A DNA stretch of 64,000 nt from positions 744,001 to 808,000 of the forward strand of contig NC_013525.1 in NCBI RefSeq assembly GCF_000025005.1. Reading direction: 5' to 3'. This document shows, one piece after another, positions 16,926 through 24,592 of this stretch; within the stretch, counting starts at the first letter, position 1, and each line of letters starts with the position of its first letter. The notes below the pieces were generated by a model. The model was not told the DNA's origin, did not search any database, and saw nothing but the letters and a program-made list of their open reading frames with translations. Source of the stretch: Thermobaculum terrenum ATCC BAA-798 (GTDB lineage Bacteria; Chloroflexota; Chloroflexia; Thermobaculales; Thermobaculaceae). Both the position numbers and the translations under genes were made by a program.

Positions 16926-17861
16926 ATGGGATCGTTTATAGCACGACGGCTGCTTAGTGCTCTGTTCGTGCTCTTTAGCTTGACGTTCATAACCTTTATG
17001 GTAGGACACTTAGCTCCTGGTGACCCCATCCTTATACTGATGGGGCCTCACCAGGATCCAACCACATACGCTCGTCTAAGACATGAGTATGGATTGGATA
17101 AGCCGTTATGGGCCCAATATCTGAGTTATATATGGGGATTGTTGCATGGTGACCTTGGACTCTCCTATAGATACGAGGGTAGAAGCGTATGGGATCTAAT
17201 TAAGTCAGGGGTACCTGTCTCGTTTAGGGTAGGTGGCTTGGGCCTAGTTCTGGGATTGATGATTGGGATACCACTGGGAGTCATTGCTGCCATAAAGCAT
17301 AACTCCGTGGTAGATAGGTCAATAGTATTTTTGACTTTGGCTTTTTATGCTGTTCCCTCATTCGTTCTTATCCCTATTGCTTGGGAGATAATAAGGTTTA
17401 TGAACAGTGCTGGATTGCCTACTTTGCCGGTTGCTGGATGGGGAACATGGCAGCACTATGTCTTACCAGTCGTAATATTGGCTGCTGCCAATATTGGTTA
17501 TATAACTCGCCTTACACGCAATAGCATGCTCGAGGTGCTTACCCAGGATTACGTTCGTACTGCTAGATCCAAAGGGCTGCCTAGACGACTGGTAATTTGG
17601 AGACATGCTTTTAGGAACGCTATGCTACCTTTAGTCACGGTAATAGGACCCTCAGTAGCTTTTCTTATCACAGGTGCTTTTGTGGTAGAAAACCTGCTTA
17701 ATGTTCCTGGTATAGCCTTCCTCACTGTTCAGTCGATTCAGCAGAGGGATTACGCAGTTATTCAGGGAACTACTATCCTCCTTGGTGTGGCTGTAGTTAT
17801 CATGAATTTATTGACAGATATGGCTTACATGATATTGGATCCCAGAATAAGGGTGAGTTAG
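16926..17861 (+). CDS. Peptide ABC transporter permease (DppB/OppB type)
   Basis: The 311-residue inner-membrane protein has six predicted membrane segments, beginning with LLSALFVLFSLTFITFMVG. The N-terminal domain motif APGDPILILMGP and the DppB signature region YGLDKPLWAQYLSYIWGLLHGDLGLSY are typical of the family. The ATPase-contact loop (EAA motif) is RTARSKGLPRRLVIWRHAFRNAMLP near residues 215-240. The gene begins 13 bases after the binding-protein gene and ends 10 bases before the second permease, so the three are one operon. Confidence 0.92.
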   Translation: MGSFIARRLLSALFVLFSLTFITFMVGHLAPGDPILILMGPHQDPTTYARLRHEYGLDKPLWAQYLSYIWGLLHGDLGLSYRYEGRSVWDLIKSGVPVSFRVGGLGLVLGLMIGIPLGVIAAIKHNSVVDRSIVFLTLAFYAVPSFVLIPIAWEIIRFMNSAGLPTLPVAGWGTWQHYVLPVVILAAANIGYITRLTRNSMLEVLTQDYVRTARSKGLPRRLVIWRHAFRNAMLPLVTVIGPSVAFLITGAFVVENLLNVPGIAFLTVQSIQQRDYAVIQGTTILLGVAVVIMNLLTDMAYMILDPRIRVS

Positions 17862-17871
17862 GAAGAAATCT

Positions 17872-18789
17872 ATGCAGGCTCAAGAAGAATCTGCAATCCA
17901 GCTGCTAGCAGAGCCATCACATGTCAGAGACAGCTACTGGCAGAGATTTCGCCGCAACAGAGTTACGTTCGTAAGTTTTATTGTCTTCGTGCTTATAGTG
18001 TTAGCTGCTTTGATAGGCCCTTTTGTATATAGAGTCGACCCAGCTGCTACCGATTTTTTAGCTATTAATAGCGCACCTTCTCTTTCTCACCCTCTGGGAA
18101 CAGATAACCTGGGAAGAGACACGCTTGCCCGTTTATTGCAGGGCTTAAGGGTCTCATTGCTGGTAGTACTTGTAGTAGAAGCGATCAATGTGCTTCTGGG
18201 AGCTACCATTGGCTTACTAGCAGGCTACCTGGGAGGGTGGGTTGACAACCTGCTATCTCGCCTGGCGGATATGCTTTTTGCTTTTCCGGGTTTGCTCTTG
18301 GCAATATTAGTTGCTGCAGTGTGGGGGGATTGGGTTACCAAGCACTTTGGGAGTATTGGTAGGCTACTTCTAGTAGCTACGGCGCTTAGCCTGGTAAGCT
18401 GGCCTCTTATGGCCAGGTTTGTGCGTGGTGAAACACTTTCTATAAGAGAGCGCGAATTTATTCTAGCAGCTAGAGCTTTGGGCGTAACGGACCGGCGTAT
18501 ACTCCTAAATCATGTGTTGCCTAACGTTACCGGCCTGGTCATTACAGCTGCAACCTTGGATGCTGTGGGAGTAATAATTAACGAATCAGTTCTAAGCCTG
18601 CTTGGACTCGGAACTCAGCCTCCGATGGCAAGCATAGGCAGGATGATAAATGACGCGGTTAAGTTCTTCTCTCAATCTCAGTTTCAGGTTTTCGTGCCCA
18701 GTGCTATGCTTGTCCTTCTGGTTATCCTTCTCTCCTATATAGGAGATGGTATTCGTGATGTACTGGATCCCTACAGTTCCAAGCGATAG
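17872..18789 (+). CDS. Peptide ABC transporter permease (DppC/OppC type)
   Basis: The second permease of the importer has 305 residues and the OppC N-terminal region (SYWQRFRRNRVTFVSFIVFVLIVLAALIGPF) with the first membrane segment. The motif HPLGTDNLGRDTLARLLQGLRVSLLV near residues 75-100 is diagnostic for the family. The EAA loop is LAARALGVTDRRILLNHVLPN near residues 200-220. Genes for the ATPases (DppD/DppF) do not follow: two tRNA genes come next. The complex must therefore use ATPases encoded elsewhere. Confidence 0.92.
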   Translation: MQAQEESAIQLLAEPSHVRDSYWQRFRRNRVTFVSFIVFVLIVLAALIGPFVYRVDPAATDFLAINSAPSLSHPLGTDNLGRDTLARLLQGLRVSLLVVLVVEAINVLLGATIGLLAGYLGGWVDNLLSRLADMLFAFPGLLLAILVAAVWGDWVTKHFGSIGRLLLVATALSLVSWPLMARFVRGETLSIREREFILAARALGVTDRRILLNHVLPNVTGLVITAATLDAVGVIINESVLSLLGLGTQPPMASIGRMINDAVKFFSQSQFQVFVPSAMLVLLVILLSYIGDGIRDVLDPYSSKR

Positions 18790-18811
18790 GTCTTGTATAG
18801 CCACCTTGGTC

Positions 18812-18841
18812 TTGACACCAAGACTGTACTCTTTCTATACT
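18812..18841 (+). promoter_or_regulatory. Promoter of the tRNA-Gly pair
   Basis: TTGACA at 18812-18817 and TATACT at 18836-18841 are 18 bases apart, close to the consensus. The first tRNA begins 30 bases after the -10 box, as expected for a stable-RNA promoter with a short leader. Confidence 0.75.
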
Positions 18842-18870
18842 ATCGATGCAATCGAGATGAACCTTGACAA

Positions 18871-18941
18871 GCGGGCATGGTGAAGAGGTATCACAGGTGC
18901 TTCCCAAGCACCAGGCACGGGTTCGATTCCCGTTGCCCGCT
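18871..18941 (+). tRNA. tRNA-Gly (anticodon CCC)
   Basis: GCGGGCA pairs with TGCCCGC for the acceptor stem. The anticodon arm is GGTGC-TTCCCAA-GCACC with anticodon CCC (reads GGG), and the T-arm is ACGGGTTCGATTCCCGT. The discriminator is T; CCA is not encoded (TCCT follows the stem). The length of 71 bases is normal for glycine tRNAs. Confidence 0.95.
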
Positions 18942-18952
18942 CCTAGGATGAT

Positions 18953-19028
18953 GCGGGGGTAGTTCAGTTGGTAGAACGCTTCCTTGCCAAGGAAGAGGTC
19001 GCGAGTTCGAGTCTCGTCCCTCGCTCCA
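18953..19028 (+). tRNA. tRNA-Gly (anticodon GCC)
   Basis: GCGGGGG pairs with CCCTCGC (one G-T pair). The anticodon arm is CTTCC-TTGCCAA-GGAAG with anticodon GCC, and the T-arm is GCGAGTTCGAGTCTCGT. The 3' TCCA encodes the discriminator and CCA. It lies 11 bases after tRNA-Gly(CCC), probably in the same transcript. Confidence 0.95.
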
Positions 19029-19032
19029 ATGT

Positions 19033-19067
19033 CTAGAAGGGGAGAGGTTAATCCTCTCCCCTTCTAG
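19033..19067 (+). terminator. Terminator of the tRNA-Gly pair
   Basis: A perfect 15-bp stem (19033-19047 with 19053-19067) with a 5-base loop follows the second tRNA; CTTTTAGCTTT comes after it on the plus strand. It also overlaps the last bases of the convergent small membrane protein gene. Confidence 0.75.
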
Positions 19068-19327
19068 CTTTTAGCTTTAAATATCATGAGTTGCGAGAGT
19101 ATGTATAAGCTACTAATAGCTACAGCTATAACTAAGCAGCTGATAGCTGCATGCCCAGGTGTTGCTATATACCATTCCGCGAATGCTTTGGTGGGGCCGT
19201 GAGAGGACAGCCAACCCAGATCTAGCACAAGATCTCTGAACTTTGACCTTCCTAGGTAAGAAAGAGCCATAACCAATACGAAGATCGTGCAGGATTCGAG
19301 TACTACATCTGCCCAGTTCCTACGCAT
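19064..19327 (-). CDS. Small membrane protein of unknown function
   Basis: The 87-residue protein has a hydrophobic N-terminal segment (VVLESCTIFVLVMALSYLG, residues 8-26), a hydrophilic middle, and a second strongly hydrophobic segment (AAISCLVIAVAISSLYILSQLMIF, about 58-82), so it is probably a two-pass membrane protein. I recognise no family. Coding status is supported by the clear membrane pattern, by a GAGAG sequence about 6 bases before the ATG and by lack of another use for the region. It lies between the tRNA-Gly terminator and the HtrA gene. Confidence 0.55.
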   Translation of the reverse strand: MRRNWADVVLESCTIFVLVMALSYLGRSKFRDLVLDLGWLSSHGPTKAFAEWYIATPGHAAISCLVIAVAISSLYILSQLMIFKAKS

Positions 19328-19415
19328 ATAAACTCTCAGCCCCTACAAAGATATCCCACAGGTTCTGTCTATTATGTTACCTGTGGGATACTCTCGTTTT
19401 TGTAGTATTTATGAA

Positions 19416-20693
19416 CTATGAATTAGATGGTCTCTCCGCTAGTACTAGTTCCTTTTGAATCTTCTTGCCGTTTCTTTCTATTGTTAGGGTAATTCTATCT
19501 CCAGGCTCGTGCTCTCTAAGTATCCTGACGAAGTCGCTTTCGTTGCTGATCTTATGATTATCTATGGCGACGATTATATCCCCTTCCTGCAGACCAGCCC
19601 TGGCTGCTGGTGTACCAGGTCTCACTCCGGGAACTCCTGGTGCACAGGGTGTTATTAGTTGACCTCTTACATTAGGAAGGTTCTGGCGTACTACATCCTC
19701 AGGGTAGATGAATGTCGTACATATGCCTATATATGGATAGGTAACTCTTCCCTTCTGTAGTATCTCCTGGACAACATCCTTGGCTGTGTTGATCGATACG
19801 GCGAAGTTTATACCTTGAACGGGGACTCCACCTTCAGTTAGTCTAGCCCCAAGCGTGTTTATGCCTATGACTTCGCCCTTGAGATTAAGCAAGGGCCCGC
19901 CGCTGTTACCAGGGTTGACTGCAGCATCCGTCTGAATTAGTCCATATAGGTTGGTTCCAGGCTGTGTCGGATCCGTGCTTGGCTCCTCCTGAGCTCGATC
20001 CAAAGCTGAAATAACCCCTACGGTGACGGTAGGATCGCCCATCAATCCCAATGCACTACCTATAGCTACTACGGTCTCTCCTACCTGTGCCTTACTGGAA
20101 TCTCCTAACTTCGCAGGCTGCAAGTTGTTGTCGTTTATCTTTATTAGGGCTACGTCCGTGAGGGGATCTGTGCCCACGACTTTGGCTTCTCTGATTCGAC
20201 CATCGTAAAGTATGGCTGTTACGCGGCGAGCACCTTCCACCACATGATTATTCGTCACTATGTGACCTTCTTTGTCGATGATGAAGCCTGATCCAGTACC
20301 GGAGCTACCGCGACTGCAATTCTCAAATTCACACGCTATTATCTCCACTACAGAAGGCTTCACCATGTGCACTACTTCCGGTATGCTTAGATCCCCCTCC
20401 TGCCGGATGAATTGAGGGATATTAGTATGCTTGTTTTGATTTGCGCTAGCGCTGCTGCTAGATGAGTTGCTTATATGTGTGGCGGTCGGGCTAGGAGGAG
20501 GGTTTTGAGAGGAACTCGCGGCAGGACTCGGGCTCGGTACACTGCTAACTTCCGTGGGCGTACTGCTTTTGTTCTGGCTGCCAGTTTCCTGCCCTATACT
20601 GCAGGCTGCTAGCAATAGCGTCACTACTAAGAACAATAGATATATCTTTTTCAGTGGTGTCCAAGAGGTGGATGATTGATGCTTCATTATCAT
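19416..20693 (-). CDS. HtrA/DegP-like serine protease, lipoprotein
   Basis: This S1C protease degrades or senses misfolded exported proteins. The N-terminal hydrophobic segment ends in LLAAC (cysteine about residue 31), so it is probably lipid-anchored. A low-complexity Ser/Pro/Asn linker spans about residues 32-90. The catalytic triad is intact: histidine in TNNHVVEGA (about 150), aspartate in DPLTDVALIKI (about 180) and serine in NPGNSGGPLL (about 264). One PDZ domain follows (TPAARAGLQEGDIIVAIDNHKI, about 355-376). ATG 20693 and a second ATG two codons later are both possible starts. The DUF1028 gene lies 87 bases upstream on the same strand. Confidence 0.92.
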   Translation of the reverse strand: MIMKHQSSTSWTPLKKIYLLFLVVTLLLAACSIGQETGSQNKSSTPTEVSSVPSPSPAASSSQNPPPSPTATHISNSSSSSASANQNKHTNIPQFIRQEGDLSIPEVVHMVKPSVVEIIACEFENCSRGSSGTGSGFIIDKEGHIVTNNHVVEGARRVTAILYDGRIREAKVVGTDPLTDVALIKINDNNLQPAKLGDSSKAQVGETVVAIGSALGLMGDPTVTVGVISALDRAQEEPSTDPTQPGTNLYGLIQTDAAVNPGNSGGPLLNLKGEVIGINTLGARLTEGGVPVQGINFAVSINTAKDVVQEILQKGRVTYPYIGICTTFIYPEDVVRQNLPNVRGQLITPCAPGVPGVRPGTPAARAGLQEGDIIVAIDNHKISNESDFVRILREHEPGDRITLTIERNGKKIQKELVLAERPSNS

Positions 20694-20780
20694 TACTCTA
20701 TAGTCTACTCCTAATGAATCCTCTCTGATGTACAGATGCCCACAGCAGGATATAGGCCAAGCTAGTGCTTCTGATGATGC

Positions 20781-21644
20781 TCAACGATTACTTGCCTTCT
20801 CCGCAAGAAAGTCAAGCACGATCCGATAGATCTTGTTATCTTCTCGTAGCCTTTCTTCCAGGTTTTCTTTCATTGCGAATTTTTCAAAGGCTTTCATGAT
20901 GGATTCTTTGTCTTGGTTACTATCTTCTAGGTAACCAAGAGAAGATAATGCGCTAGATATCTCGCTGAGGATATTATCGTCTATCTCTAGTAGCTCTTCA
21001 TTCTCCCTGGGGAAGTACAGCTTATGCAGTCTCAACAGCCTTGCTAATTCATCTATAGGTGATGAGTGATCATCGACCCGGAGATCTATGTATATGTCGT
21101 TAAAGCCACCATAACCCCCTTTATCTTTGACCACTAACAAGGCTGCTGATTGTTGCCCTCTGCTATCACCCCCGGCTTTCTGGCCAGCCTGCAGTGCAGC
21201 TATTAATCTATCTGCTAACTCTCCTCCGGTTTCGTTGAATGTCTGTTCCATGGCTATGACTGTGTCTTCGCTAACTAGTATGTTGCCTTGACAGGCATAG
21301 TAAGGACCATTTCTACCCCCTGCCCAGGGGAAGCACTCAGAGCCTGTGAAGGTTGCGGATCTGCCCTGGAAGTCCACTATGCCTACCTGGCGAAATTCCC
21401 TATCCGGATCCTCCTCTAGTAACCTATCTAACACCTCCTGAGGGGAAAGTCCTTGCTCGAGCAGATCCAGTCCTTTGGGACCATAAGAAGTGTTTGCCCA
21501 TGACTGAGTGGCTATGGCGCCCACCTTGGCTCTAGCCCAGGGTACTACCGACCCCACGGCTAGGAATTTACTTTGGGTGGCTACGCCCAATTCTCCAGTG
21601 GCTGGATCTAAGGCGACTATGGAGAACGTAGAAGGCTTTATCAT
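20781..21644 (-). CDS. DUF1028 family protein (Ntn-hydrolase-like)
   Basis: The N-terminus STFSIVALDPATGELGVATQSKFLAVGSVVPWARA and the motif GAIATQSWANTSYGPKGLDLL match the DUF1028 family, which has an Ntn-hydrolase-like fold and no firmly established reaction. SDAVxxMexAF-like text here reads SEDTVIAMEQTFN, and GGDSRGQQSAALLVV near residue 165 is conserved. The last ~80 residues are acidic and helical and could be the family's small C-terminal domain. The frame extends 14 codons further upstream, but ATG 21644 is preferred because AGGAG lies 9 bases before it and the conserved N-terminus follows at once. It diverges from the HU gene. Confidence 0.82.
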   Translation of the reverse strand: MIKPSTFSIVALDPATGELGVATQSKFLAVGSVVPWARAKVGAIATQSWANTSYGPKGLDLLEQGLSPQEVLDRLLEEDPDREFRQVGIVDFQGRSATFTGSECFPWAGGRNGPYYACQGNILVSEDTVIAMEQTFNETGGELADRLIAALQAGQKAGGDSRGQQSAALLVVKDKGGYGGFNDIYIDLRVDDHSSPIDELARLLRLHKLYFPRENEELLEIDDNILSEISSALSSLGYLEDSNQDKESIMKAFEKFAMKENLEERLREDNKIYRIVLDFLAEKASNR

Positions 21645-21755
21645 TAGGTACACTCCTGATAAAACTTTATTTATTGTGGCAGGCATCTTGCCGGCTAAGA
21701 GTCAAAAGTCGTGTAGCATATGGTCTATATACTATGTGAGTATAGCTGAAGTATA

Positions 21756-21764
21756 TGTTATAAT
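21756..21764 (+). promoter_or_regulatory. Extended -10 promoter candidate for the HU gene
   Basis: TGTTATAAT is a perfect TATAAT with an upstream TGn, which can work without a good -35 box; no clear -35 is present. The inverted repeat CTCAC-ATATATT-GTGAG at 21774-21790 lies between it and the ribosome binding site and could be an operator or the start of the leader. Confidence 0.5.
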
Positions 21765-21821
21765 CGCGGCCAACTCACATATATTGTGAGCAGGAGAGAA
21801 AAGTTTTCGGGAGGGACTAAC

Positions 21822-22076
21822 ATGCCTGGAAAGACAGAATTAATAAATCAGGTGGCAGAACGTACTGGTATGACTAAGTCGCAGGTCCAGAAAGTGTTCG
21901 AAGAGATGTTGAGTGAAATCAGATCCTCTCTTGAGAAGGGGGAGGACGTGATCATAAGAGGCTTTGGAACTTTCAAGGTTACTGAAAGGTCACCCAGGAA
22001 GGGTAGAAACCCCCGAACTGGTGAGGAGATAGAGATACCTGGAGGGAAGAGAGTTACCTTCAGGATGAGCAAATAG
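21822..22076 (+). CDS. hup: HU-family DNA-binding protein
   Basis: HU bends and compacts DNA as a dimer. The protein of 84 residues begins MPGKTELINQVAERTGMTK and shows VIIRGFGTFKVTERSPRKGRNPRTGEEI, the arms that wrap the minor groove, ending in the RVTFRMSK strand. The frame is open 12 codons upstream, but ATG 21822 has GGGAGGG 6 bases before it and gives the normal N-terminus. It is a single-gene unit: a strong hairpin terminator follows at once. IHF subunits look similar, but the length and the ends fit HU better. Confidence 0.93.
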   Translation: MPGKTELINQVAERTGMTKSQVQKVFEEMLSEIRSSLEKGEDVIIRGFGTFKVTERSPRKGRNPRTGEEIEIPGGKRVTFRMSK

Positions 22077-22088
22077 CTTACATTAATG

Positions 22089-22126
22089 GGACTGTTGATA
22101 ACTGGCATATCAGTTATCAACAGTCC
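22089..22126 (+). terminator. Terminator hairpin after HU, overlapping the trmD 3' end
   Basis: A perfect 16-bp stem (22089-22104 with 22111-22126) with a 6-base loop is followed by TCTTCTTTCTGCTTT on the plus strand. Its right arm contains the last codon and stop of trmD on the other strand, so it may also end trmD transcription. Confidence 0.75.
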
Positions 22127-22845
22127 TCTTCTTTCTGCTTTGCTCGGTGTGCTTGCACCCATTTAGCAGCTAAGTCCGGCCTAACTTGTTGTGTCCTCTT
22201 AAGGGCTTGTTCTAATCGCCAACTGGCGATGGCCTGGTGGTTGCCGCTGAGCAGGATGTCAGGGACTTTCATGTCCCTGAACTCTGCTGGTCTTGTATAT
22301 TGTGGGTATTCTAATAGCCCGGAGGTAAAAGACTCCTCCTTCTTGGACTCCTCGTCTATAACTCCTGGTACCAGGCGGGCTACGGCGTCTATTACCACCA
22401 TTGCCGGTAGTTCGCCACCGCTTAGGACGTAATCCCCTATAGATAATTCCATGGTTGCAAGGTGTTCCCTAACCCTTTCATCAACGCCCTCATAATGTCC
22501 GCATATCAGGGCCAGGCGCTTTTTCTGAGATAGCTTCTCGGCAAGTTTTTGCTCAAATCTTCGACCACTTGCACTCATCAAAATGATGGGTGTATCTCCT
22601 CTTTCCTCAGGGGATTTCCCGAGAACCTCTTCCACTGCCAGGAATATAGGCTCGGGCTTCATGACCATGCCTGGCCCGCCTCCATATGGATAATCGTCGG
22701 TGGTTTTATGTTTGTCTGTGGCCCAATCACGAATATTATGAATATGTATCTGGATTATGCCTCTTTCAACTGCTCGCTTGATTATGCTCTCGGTAAGTGG
22801 TCCCTGAAACATCTGTGGAAAGAGGGTAAAGACATCAAATCTCAT
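22117..22845 (-). CDS. trmD: tRNA (guanine-37-N1)-methyltransferase
   Basis: TrmD methylates G37 next to the anticodon and so prevents frameshifting. The start [16 protein letters not shown], the motif [18 protein letters not shown] (about residues 50-67) and the knotted SPOUT core [15 protein letters not shown] and [25 protein letters not shown] are all family signatures. The length of 242 is normal. The usual partners rpsP, rimM and rplS are absent; instead it follows murJ by 2 bases and probably shares its transcript. Confidence 0.96.
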   Translation of the reverse strand: MRFDVFTLFPQMFQGPLTESIIKRAVERGIIQIHIHNIRDWATDKHKTTDDYPYGGGPGMVMKPEPIFLAVEEVLGKSPEERGDTPIILMSASGRRFEQKLAEKLSQKKRLALICGHYEGVDERVREHLATMELSIGDYVLSGGELPAMVVIDAVARLVPGVIDEESKKEESFTSGLLEYPQYTRPAEFRDMKVPDILLSGNHQAIASWRLEQALKRTQQVRPDLAAKWVQAHRAKQKEEDC

Positions 22846-22847
22846 AA

Positions 22848-24392
22848 CTAACTTACCCTCTCTAGAATTTTTTCGGGTATTAGGGATCTAACTATTATCT
22901 CTAATTCCTTCTGCCTAAACATCACGCTTACTAATACATAGACAATTAATCCGCAGGTTACAGGTGCCAATACTTGCAGGAATAGGTTTGAAGATGCAAA
23001 TTGCTGCGTTACGTAGATTACCGGAACTATCGATGCGCTGGCGACTATCTGCTTACCTATAGATGTGAAGAATGTTCTGTCCAAGAGGTTACCAATGCTA
23101 ACAGATAGATAAATAATCAGTATCGTAGAGTTGACTAGTGCCGAGGTAATAAAGCCGATTACCACACTCTCTATGCCCATCCTGCTGATAAGCAGCTCAA
23201 CGATAGAAATATTACAGATCGTTCCTAACAGAGAGCTAATAACTGGAGGCAGGGTTTTGGATAATGCATAGCTAGCCCTGGGTAGTAGGTCGAGCATGCC
23301 ATAGCCGACCATCCCAAGACTCATGAGTGAGAGTATGCTTGCGGTGGCTATGGTATCGGATCGGCCAAACTTTCCGTGCTCGTAGAGAAGTCTTATCACC
23401 TGTGTGCTTATTAGTCCTAATCCTATGGATGCGGGAAGTATAATAAACGTTACGGTGGTAATAGAGCTTTGAAGTAACCTTCTAAAGCTTTCTAGTTCCC
23501 TTTCTACAGCATTCTGTGACAGCCTCGGTAGAGTAACTGTTCCTATGCTAGCGCTGAAGACGCTTATAGGGAGAAAGAATACCACCCAGGCTAGGCGGAA
23601 AGCAGCTACTTCCGCTGGACCAATTCTGCTAGCGAATGCTACAGCTATTAGTAGGTTTATCTGTATTGTTGCTTGACAGAAGAGTCTTGGACCCATGTGC
23701 AAGAGGATGTCTTTTACCTCCCAACTTAGGCTACTTATTCCCAGACCTTTACTCAAACCAAGTCTTGCTAGTTGGGGTATGTGTAGCAGCAGGAACAGCA
23801 TAGCACCTATGACTACTCCTGAGGCTATGCCTATCATCCCGAACATTGGATATAAGAATATCGCGGAGGCAATAATACTAAGATTGTAAAAGATCGGAGC
23901 TATGGCAGGGATGAGGAATTTTTCGTACGACTGAAGTATGGATGTAGCTACCGTGGATAAGCTTAGAAAGATAGGTTGCAGCAGCACTAGTCTCAGTAAC
24001 TCCGACGTGAGTTGAGGAACTCTGGGATCGTTAGATCCTCTGAGAAGAACATGGTCTACTATGTACGGTGTCAACAACCATATGAGTGTGCATGTGATCA
24101 GGGTACCTATACCGATTACCAACAGTATATCCTTAGCTAGTTTCAGTGCATATCTTTCCCCTTTATTGCCCTTTACTTCGAGGAACTTCGGAATGAAAGT
24201 GGATGCAAGTGCACCTCCGGATAGGAGGACAAATATCGTGTCTGGTATCTGCATTGCCAATACATAAGCGCTAAACTGGTAGTTAGCACCTGTATGGGCT
24301 ACTATGATTTGATCTCGAAGTAAACCTAATAGTCTGCTTACTATAAAAGCAAGGGTGGTGATTATGGCAAAACGTGCTAGTCGCTTATCCAC
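22848..24392 (-). CDS. murJ: MurJ/MviN lipid II flippase
   Basis: MurJ moves the peptidoglycan precursor lipid II across the cytoplasmic membrane. The 514-residue protein has about 14 predicted membrane segments. The N-terminus [24 protein letters not shown], then [14 protein letters not shown] near residues 58-71, is the characteristic MviN start with the conserved arginine and glycine-rich turn. A more distant MATE/MVF flippase role is possible but less likely. It diverges from rpoB, with about 200 bases between the start codons, and is followed directly by trmD. Confidence 0.9.
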   Translation of the reverse strand: MDKRLARFAIITTLAFIVSRLLGLLRDQIIVAHTGANYQFSAYVLAMQIPDTIFVLLSGGALASTFIPKFLEVKGNKGERYALKLAKDILLVIGIGTLITCTLIWLLTPYIVDHVLLRGSNDPRVPQLTSELLRLVLLQPIFLSLSTVATSILQSYEKFLIPAIAPIFYNLSIIASAIFLYPMFGMIGIASGVVIGAMLFLLLHIPQLARLGLSKGLGISSLSWEVKDILLHMGPRLFCQATIQINLLIAVAFASRIGPAEVAAFRLAWVVFFLPISVFSASIGTVTLPRLSQNAVERELESFRRLLQSSITTVTFIILPASIGLGLISTQVIRLLYEHGKFGRSDTIATASILSLMSLGMVGYGMLDLLPRASYALSKTLPPVISSLLGTICNISIVELLISRMGIESVVIGFITSALVNSTILIIYLSVSIGNLLDRTFFTSIGKQIVASASIVPVIYVTQQFASSNLFLQVLAPVTCGLIVYVLVSVMFRQKELEIIVRSLIPEKILERVS

Positions 24393-24461
24393 CTTTATTT
24401 TGTCTCAGTTTATGGTATATTACTAGTTTGAGTCTTCTACGAGGATTTCGCTAAAAAAGTA

Positions 24462-24491
24462 TTGACTCGTAGGATGATTACTTGTTATTAT
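24462..24491 (+). promoter_or_regulatory. rpoBC promoter
   Basis: TTGACT at 24462-24467 and TATTAT at 24486-24491 are 18 bases apart. A transcript from here would have a leader of about 95 bases ending in TTTTGAGGAGAG before the rpoB ATG. rplK-rplA-rplJ-rplL, which often precede rpoB, are absent here, so this promoter probably drives rpoBC directly. Confidence 0.65.
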
Positions 24492-24592
24492 AAAGGGCCG
24501 CATTCTATCTAGAGAGAGTTTGTGATAGAGCTTTTCACAAAACAAGAGATTTGGCCAGTCTCATTTCCCCCAAGTTTTGAGGAGAGTAGTAA

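Noticed and set aside
19416-20693. Lipoprotein HtrA linker and binding-protein linker (15215-15400) as repeats
   Set aside because: Both are Ser/Pro/Thr-rich low-complexity linkers within coding regions, without exact repeat units.
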